Of a stretch of 45,814 nucleotides of DNA, positions 41,572 to 45,814 are shown piece by piece. A program made the translations under genes and the position numbers. The notes beneath the pieces are model-generated. The model was not told the origin of the DNA. It did not search any database and was given only the letters and a program-made list of their open reading frames with translations. Position 1 is the first letter of the stretch; every line of letters begins with the position of its first letter. Source of the stretch: an uncultured Methanomassiliicoccales archaeon (GTDB lineage Archaea > Thermoplasmatota > Thermoplasmata > Methanomassiliicoccales > Methanomethylophilaceae); NCBI GenBank assembly GCA_949295765.1, contig CASFMM010000001.1, positions 1-45,814 on the forward strand, read 5' to 3'.

Positions 41572-42947
41572 TCGAGGAAGAAGTCCTCGATGTCCAGGCC
41601 CATCCAGTATTCCGAACCGGCGAAACTCTCGAAGTACTCGTAGAAGAGGCTCTTGTAATCGAGTCCGATGGACTCCGCGATGTCGGGGTACATCGTGCAG
41701 ACGTAGAACGCCATCTCCACTATGTACAGGGGACTGTTGTCCATCTCCCTGGCCATCCCCAGGTAGTGGATCTCCACCCCCGTCCTGGACAGGAGCTCCG
41801 CATCGGCCTCCAGGCATTCCCCCAGGTCGTACTGGTGCCTCATGCCGTCATGGGCGTTGTCCACGAAGAACAGCCTCCCGTCATGCTGACTCTCGATGAT
41901 CACCGTGGCCAGCGATTCCAGGTTCAGGTCCTGGTAGTTCTTCGGCAGCATATCGTTGTGCTGGCCCACCGCATCGACACCGACCCACTCCGCATGGATG
42001 TTGTTGGTGTTGTCCTTGCCAGTGATGCTGTACACGCCCGTGGAGTACAGAGCTGATATGCGGGTCATGATCATGGCCTCCCTCTCGTCCTCCGGGATCA
42101 CCGATGTGGCCTCGACCATGAGGTCCAGGAGACCGTCGTGCCATTCCAGATACTCGTATGTCTTGCTCATGTCGCCCTGCAGCAGGAAGGCGAACATCAG
42201 GATCGAGCGGTCGATGTTCTCGTTGGGTATGTCTACGCCGCTGTTGTCGGCCGTCGAGATGAACATCACGTCTATGCCCACGGGATTCAGACGGGACGGG
42301 GAGATCTCGTCCGCGTTGGCGTCGCAGTATCCGACGACGTACACGTCTATCCCCGCGGCGATCATGGTCTCGTAGTTCGGGGTCTCCGTGGCCCCGAAGG
42401 ACCCGGCATGGGAGAAGCTGGAGCTCATCCCCTTCCAATACGACTTAATCGTGTCGTCGACGAGCTTCACCTTGCCTGAGAGCCCCGTCAGATCCGCGAC
42501 ATAGGCGCCGCTGCAGTAGCCTATCGCGATGGACCTGACCGGCCAGGACACGGAGGCCACGCTGAAGTAGTTGTCCACGTAGAACACCTGCATCTCGTCG
42601 GACTCGATGATCCGCTGTATGTAGACCAGGTCGTCCTCGTCCACCACACCGTCGCAGTTCGCATCCGAGAGGACCGTGACCGGGTTCTCTCCCGACAGCA
42701 CCCCCATGAGGTACCTCATGTCGTCCTCATCCACATCGTCGTCGCCGTCGGCGTTGCCGTAGACCCAAAGCCTGGACGACTCGTCGGGGAACTCGTCCTC
42801 CGAGAGCTGGGTGCCCACCGTGAGCCCCACCTCGGACGGTTCCGGGTCGACATGGTATCTCTCGTTCTCCGCCCTCACGTAGGCCAGGGCGGCTGCGAGC
42901 ACCACGATGACCGCTACCGCCACTATGACGGCACGTCTAACGTTCAT
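41556..42947 (-). CDS. ABC substrate-binding protein with dockerin-like EF-hand domain
   Basis: This 463-residue protein has a single N-terminal helix (AVIVAVAVIVVLAAALAYV). Residues 63-115 contain two Ca2+-type EF loops (NADGDDDVDEDD at 66-77, NCDGVVDEDD at 97-106), the dockerin-like layout. A class III periplasmic-binding domain (FecB/BtuF-like) then fills residues 120-463. The dockerin would normally dock to a cohesin; none is seen here. Its start overlaps the ATPase stop (ATGA). It is the substrate receptor of the downstream-named transporter for iron chelates or corrinoids. Confidence 0.87.
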   Translation of the reverse strand: MNVRRAVIVAVAVIVVLAAALAYVRAENERYHVDPEPSEVGLTVGTQLSEDEFPDESSRLWVYGNADGDDDVDEDDMRYLMGVLSGENPVTVLSDANCDGVVDEDDLVYIQRIIESDEMQVFYVDNYFSVASVSWPVRSIAIGYCSGAYVADLTGLSGKVKLVDDTIKSYWKGMSSSFSHAGSFGATETPNYETMIAAGIDVYVVGYCDANADEISPSRLNPVGIDVMFISTADNSGVDIPNENIDRSILMFAFLLQGDMSKTYEYLEWHDGLLDLMVEATSVIPEDEREAMIMTRISALYSTGVYSITGKDNTNNIHAEWVGVDAVGQHNDMLPKNYQDLNLESLATVIIESQHDGRLFFVDNAHDGMRHQYDLGECLEADAELLSRTGVEIHYLGMAREMDNSPLYIVEMAFYVCTMYPDIAESIGLDYKSLFYEYFESFAGSEYWMGLDIEDFFLDYGVA

Positions 42948-43720
42948 CGGTCACCGCCCGCCAGCAGTATGATGTGCGGTCTCCCCCCGACGTCCACGAT
43001 CCTGGAATCCACCCCGTAGACCTCGCGGATGTTGGACTCCGTCATCACGTCCCATGCGGACCCGTCTGCGAAGACCCCTCCCTCCGCCACCATTATCACC
43101 CTGTCCGCGTAGGCCGCGGTGAGGTTGAGGTCGTGGCAGACCATCAGCACGATGATGCCGTTCTCGGCCGCGTAGCGCCTCAGGAAGCCCATGACCTCCA
43201 TCTGGTGCTTGACATCCAGGTTGGACGTCGGCTCGTCCAGGATCAGGACGCGGGGCTCCTGTGCCAGGCCCCTGGCGATGAGGACCTTCTGCATCTGTCC
43301 GGAGCTCAACTCCGAGATGTCCCTGTGCGACAGGGACTGCAGGCTGAGGGCGTCCATCGCCCTGTCTGCCACCTCCAGGTCCCTGTCGGAGTTCGCCCAC
43401 TGCGCGAACGGGAACCTGCCCATCAGCACCATCTCCGCCACGGACACCCTGAACACGGAGTCCATGCGGTTCGGCACGAAGGCCATCTTCCTGGCCAGGT
43501 CCATGAGCCTCATCCCCAGGACGTCCTCGCCGTCCAGCGTCACGCTCCCGGAATCGGGCTTCAGGAGCTTGTTTATGCACTTGACCAGCGTCGTCTTACC
43601 GACCCCGTTGGGGCCTATGACGCAAACCAGCTCCGGGCGGTCGAGCGTGAAGGATACGTCCTTCAGCAGAGGCTCCGGACCGTAGCCGAATGTGACACCC
43701 CTGAGGGCCAGCTCGGTCAT
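42944..43720 (-). CDS. ABC ATPase for iron-chelate or corrinoid uptake
   Basis: This protein of about 258 residues has Walker A GPNGVGKTT near 36-44, signature LSSGQMQKV, Walker B VLILDEPTSNLD and the switch His (CHDLN). It matches the FepC/BtuD branch. The start at 43720 (MTELALRGVTFGYG) overlaps the permease stop; the longer frame is inside that gene. The metal or corrinoid cargo is not decided by sequence. In this order of methanogens, corrinoids are needed for methyltransferases. Confidence 0.95.
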   Translation of the reverse strand: MTELALRGVTFGYGPEPLLKDVSFTLDRPELVCVIGPNGVGKTTLVKCINKLLKPDSGSVTLDGEDVLGMRLMDLARKMAFVPNRMDSVFRVSVAEMVLMGRFPFAQWANSDRDLEVADRAMDALSLQSLSHRDISELSSGQMQKVLIARGLAQEPRVLILDEPTSNLDVKHQMEVMGFLRRYAAENGIIVLMVCHDLNLTAAYADRVIMVAEGGVFADGSAWDVMTESNIREVYGVDSRIVDVGGRPHIILLAGGDR

Positions 43721-44778
43721 CTCCAGGCCTCCTTGCTGCTGCGGAGTATCAGGAGTATGAACACCGGCCCACCGATGCACGCCGTGATCACTCCGACGGG
43801 GAGGTTGGAGTCCGCCAGGACCCTGGACGCCATGTCGGCGAACAGCATCAGCAGGGCACCGAACGTGCCCGCCGCCGGGATCAGGTACTTGTTGTCGGAA
43901 CCGACTATGATCCTCGCCACATGCGGTGCCACCAGACCGACGAACCCTATGACGCCGGTGAAGCTGACGACGGTCGCCGCGACGATTGTCACCAGTATGA
44001 GGAGCAAGAGCCTTTCCTTGTCCACATCCACCCCGAGGGTCCTGGCGCTCTCGTCGCCGGTGCTCATGACGTTGAGCCTGCCGGCCATCAGCTGCACGAT
44101 GATCGATCCGACCACGGTGACCATGATTATTATCGGCAGGTTGTCGTAGGTTATGTCCTCGAGCGTGCCGACCATCCAGCTGTACACGTTGGACAGGTCG
44201 TCGGGATCCGCCACGATCATGAAGAGCTGGGTCAGCGCGTTGAACATGTACATCAGCGAAGTTCCGCAGAGGATCATCATCGTCGGCGTGGCCCGCCTAA
44301 CCCTGCTCATCAGCAGGATCACCGCCATGGGAATCAGGGCGAACACGAACGCGTTGACCACCACCCCTCCGCCGGCGATCAGCTCCACGCCCAGGATGAG
44401 GGCTATGGCGGCGCCGAACCCCGCCCCGGAGGATATGCCCATGGTGTAAGGGTCGGCCAGGGGGTTCTTCAGGATGCTCTGCATGGCAGTTCCGCAGACC
44501 GCCAGCGCGAAACCGCACACTATCGCCCCGAGGATCCTCGGCATCCTGAGGTCGATGACCACCCACTGGTCGTTGACCTCGTTGGGCATGTTGATTATGA
44601 AGTTCCAGATGACCTCGTACACCTCGGTCATCGTGATCGGGTACGTACCGAGCGTTATGGAGTATGCGAGGACGATCAGACAGAGGACGGCGCATCCCGC
44701 TATGAACAGGACCCTGCGTACAAGCGTCCTGTGATAGCTCCTCCTGAACTCGGAGTCGGGGTTGTCTGCTCCGTCCAT
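43717..44778 (-). CDS. FecCD-family ABC permease
   Basis: This protein of about 353 residues has around ten helices. The start at 44778 (MDGADNPDSEF) is chosen over the longer frame, which runs through the methyltransferase. It carries GISSGAGFGAA near the middle and GFVGLVAPHVARI near residue 270, the ATPase-contact region of FecCD/BtuC proteins. It forms the channel for the dockerin-fused binding protein and the ATPase. Confidence 0.94.
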   Translation of the reverse strand: MDGADNPDSEFRRSYHRTLVRRVLFIAGCAVLCLIVLAYSITLGTYPITMTEVYEVIWNFIINMPNEVNDQWVVIDLRMPRILGAIVCGFALAVCGTAMQSILKNPLADPYTMGISSGAGFGAAIALILGVELIAGGGVVVNAFVFALIPMAVILLMSRVRRATPTMMILCGTSLMYMFNALTQLFMIVADPDDLSNVYSWMVGTLEDITYDNLPIIIMVTVVGSIIVQLMAGRLNVMSTGDESARTLGVDVDKERLLLLILVTIVAATVVSFTGVIGFVGLVAPHVARIIVGSDNKYLIPAAGTFGALLMLFADMASRVLADSNLPVGVITACIGGPVFILLILRSSKEAWR

Positions 44779-44786
44779 CCGAACCC

Positions 44787-45530
44787 TCACTTGGTGACGC
44801 AGATGAAAAATGAGCTTGGAAGATAGAGTGTCTCCCCGCCTGCCTGGATCCTGTACGAGTCCCTGCCGTCCGTGTCGACGACGATGTTCTTGGCTCCCAT
44901 CTCTATGAGGTTGTCGACATCCCACTGGGGGCGCCTCTCTCTGCTCAGAGGCAGATTCTCCGCAATCCTCTCCATTATGGATGCGTCCACCCCGTTCATG
45001 TGGTCATGCTCCGTAGCGACCTTGGTATCGCCCTCGCGGACCTCGGCGTACTCCTCGTCGTAGATGTACAGGTAGTGGTTGCCGTCGAAGACCATCAGCT
45101 TGCCTCCGGGCCTGACGACCCTGAGCCACTCCTTGTACGCGGCCCTGGGGGACTCCAGGTCCCAGACGAGGTTCCTGGATATCACGACGTCGAAGGTGTC
45201 GTCGTCGAACTCCAGATGCTGTGCGTCCATGCGCCTGAACTCCGCATCCACACCGAACCTGGCGCAGTTCTCCCTGGCCTGATCGAGCATCGCCTCCGTG
45301 TAGTCGACGGCGGTCACGCTGTGGCCCTCCCTTCCCAGGATGATGGGGAAGAATCCCGGGCCGCACCCGACATCCAGTATCCTGAGGTTCCGTCCCTCTG
45401 GGAGATGCTTCTCGATGATCCCGAGCCAGTGCCTGTAGCGACCGTCCTCGATCTGCTCCAGTATCGTCTCGGAGTAGCCGTCGGCCCTGAGGGTCCAGTA
45501 GCCCTCTATCTTGTCCAGATTCGATTCCAT
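44787..45530 (-). CDS. Class I SAM-dependent methyltransferase
   Basis: This 247-residue protein has motif I LDVGCGPGFFPI near residues 51-62, the acidic ends of strands 2 and 3 (VTAVDYTEAM; RMDAQHLEF) and motif IV (DDTFDVVISRNLVWDL). It stands eight bases before the permease and leads the transporter operon. Homologous enzymes adjacent to chelate transporters have unknown substrates; it may modify the imported metal chelate or corrinoid ligand. TATA-like ATTATTTATCC lies about 35-40 bases before the ATG. Confidence 0.88.
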   Translation of the reverse strand: MESNLDKIEGYWTLRADGYSETILEQIEDGRYRHWLGIIEKHLPEGRNLRILDVGCGPGFFPIILGREGHSVTAVDYTEAMLDQARENCARFGVDAEFRRMDAQHLEFDDDTFDVVISRNLVWDLESPRAAYKEWLRVVRPGGKLMVFDGNHYLYIYDEEYAEVREGDTKVATEHDHMNGVDASIMERIAENLPLSRERRPQWDVDNLIEMGAKNIVVDTDGRDSYRIQAGGETLYLPSSFFICVTK

Positions 45531-45595
45531 GATGGTCTGCGTAACACGAATCTAGGATAAATAATACTTGGTGGTCACCCTTCGCGGGCACGTGC

Positions 45596-45814
45596 TCACG
45601 GCTTCACGGCGGTGACCGTGAAATGGTTGTTCGTCAGGCCGTGGGCCAGATACCTGGAACCGTGCAGGACCTTCCTCTGGACGTTGTCTATGACACGTAT
45701 GTCGGTGAAACCCGCCTCCTCGAGCATGCGGATGTCATCCGCGGGACGGCATGCACGGGATGACCAGAGGTCGAGCTCTGACTCCTCCCGCTCGACGTCG
45801 TCCTTGGGCCTTCC
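45596..45814 (-). CDS. Partial methyltransferase-like protein (C-terminal 72 residues)
   Basis: The gene enters from beyond the window and ends at the TGA at 45596-45598. The visible part is open in one frame to the edge. It includes RMLEEAGFTDIRVIDNV, the typical final alpha-beta unit of a SAM-dependent methyltransferase, and ends NHFTVTAVKP. It is related in type to the neighbouring methyltransferase, 65 bases downstream, on the same strand. Confidence 0.7.
   Translation of the reverse strand, partial: GRPKDDVEREESELDLWSSRACRPADDIRMLEEAGFTDIRVIDNVQRKVLHGSRYLAHGLTNNHFTVTAVKP

Overview
The window is archaeal, and I infer a methanogen of the order Methanomassiliicoccales (Thermoplasmatota). 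The evidence is as follows. Many genes have a TATA-like box about 25 bases before the start codon and little or no leader. There is an eL41 ribosomal protein gene, and a tRNA-Trp with an intron at the canonical position that carries C/D-box guide features. Operons read through ATGA/GTGA overlaps. Every intact gene whose stop I checked ends in TGA, or in three cases TAA, and none ends in TAG, as expected where TAG can mean pyrrolysine. The order is an inference; no methanogenesis gene lies in the window.

Positions 1-25,200 are mostly GC-rich chromosomal backbone. They open with a CPA2 cation/proton antiporter and two coupled, very acidic proteins of unknown function. A metal-homeostasis block follows: NikR divergent from a ZIP transporter, a TerC-type protein, a CsoR-type regulator and a P1B-type metal ATPase with paired operator-like palindromes around its TATA box. 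Next come an AceTr-type acetate transporter, an MFS permease, a tyrosine-recombinase remnant against tRNA-Glu, NAD synthetase divergent from a nitrilase-family protein, and tRNA-Ser. A tight operon then encodes an ACT protein, homoserine dehydrogenase, citramalate synthase, an ACT protein and a PFL-family protein, linking threonine and isoleucine synthesis. The block ends with a ClC channel, a tRNA-Trp/eL41/tRNA-Arg cluster, membrane and flavin proteins, MarC, an RGG-rich helical-repeat protein and a TetR regulator.

Positions 25,200-40,860 look like an accessory island. It has lower and uneven GC, three divergent transposase-like paralogues, several secreted or membrane-anchored proteins (two of them paralogous), and a duplicated pair of small membrane-protein genes with a third decayed copy. 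It also has an ABC-2 exporter operon, a decayed RecG-like regulator next to two arrays of nested inverted repeats, and a second recombinase remnant against tRNA-Ala. The two recombinase scars share a 19-base flanking motif. The recurring module (a small 70-aa membrane protein plus a TM2-like protein, next to secreted proteins and an exporter) is the best candidate for an undescribed system.

Positions 40,860-45,814 hold tRNA-Ala, an anchored surface protein and a reverse-strand operon: a methyltransferase, a FecCD-type permease, its ATPase and a substrate-binding protein fused to a dockerin-like domain. The window ends inside a second methyltransferase-like gene.
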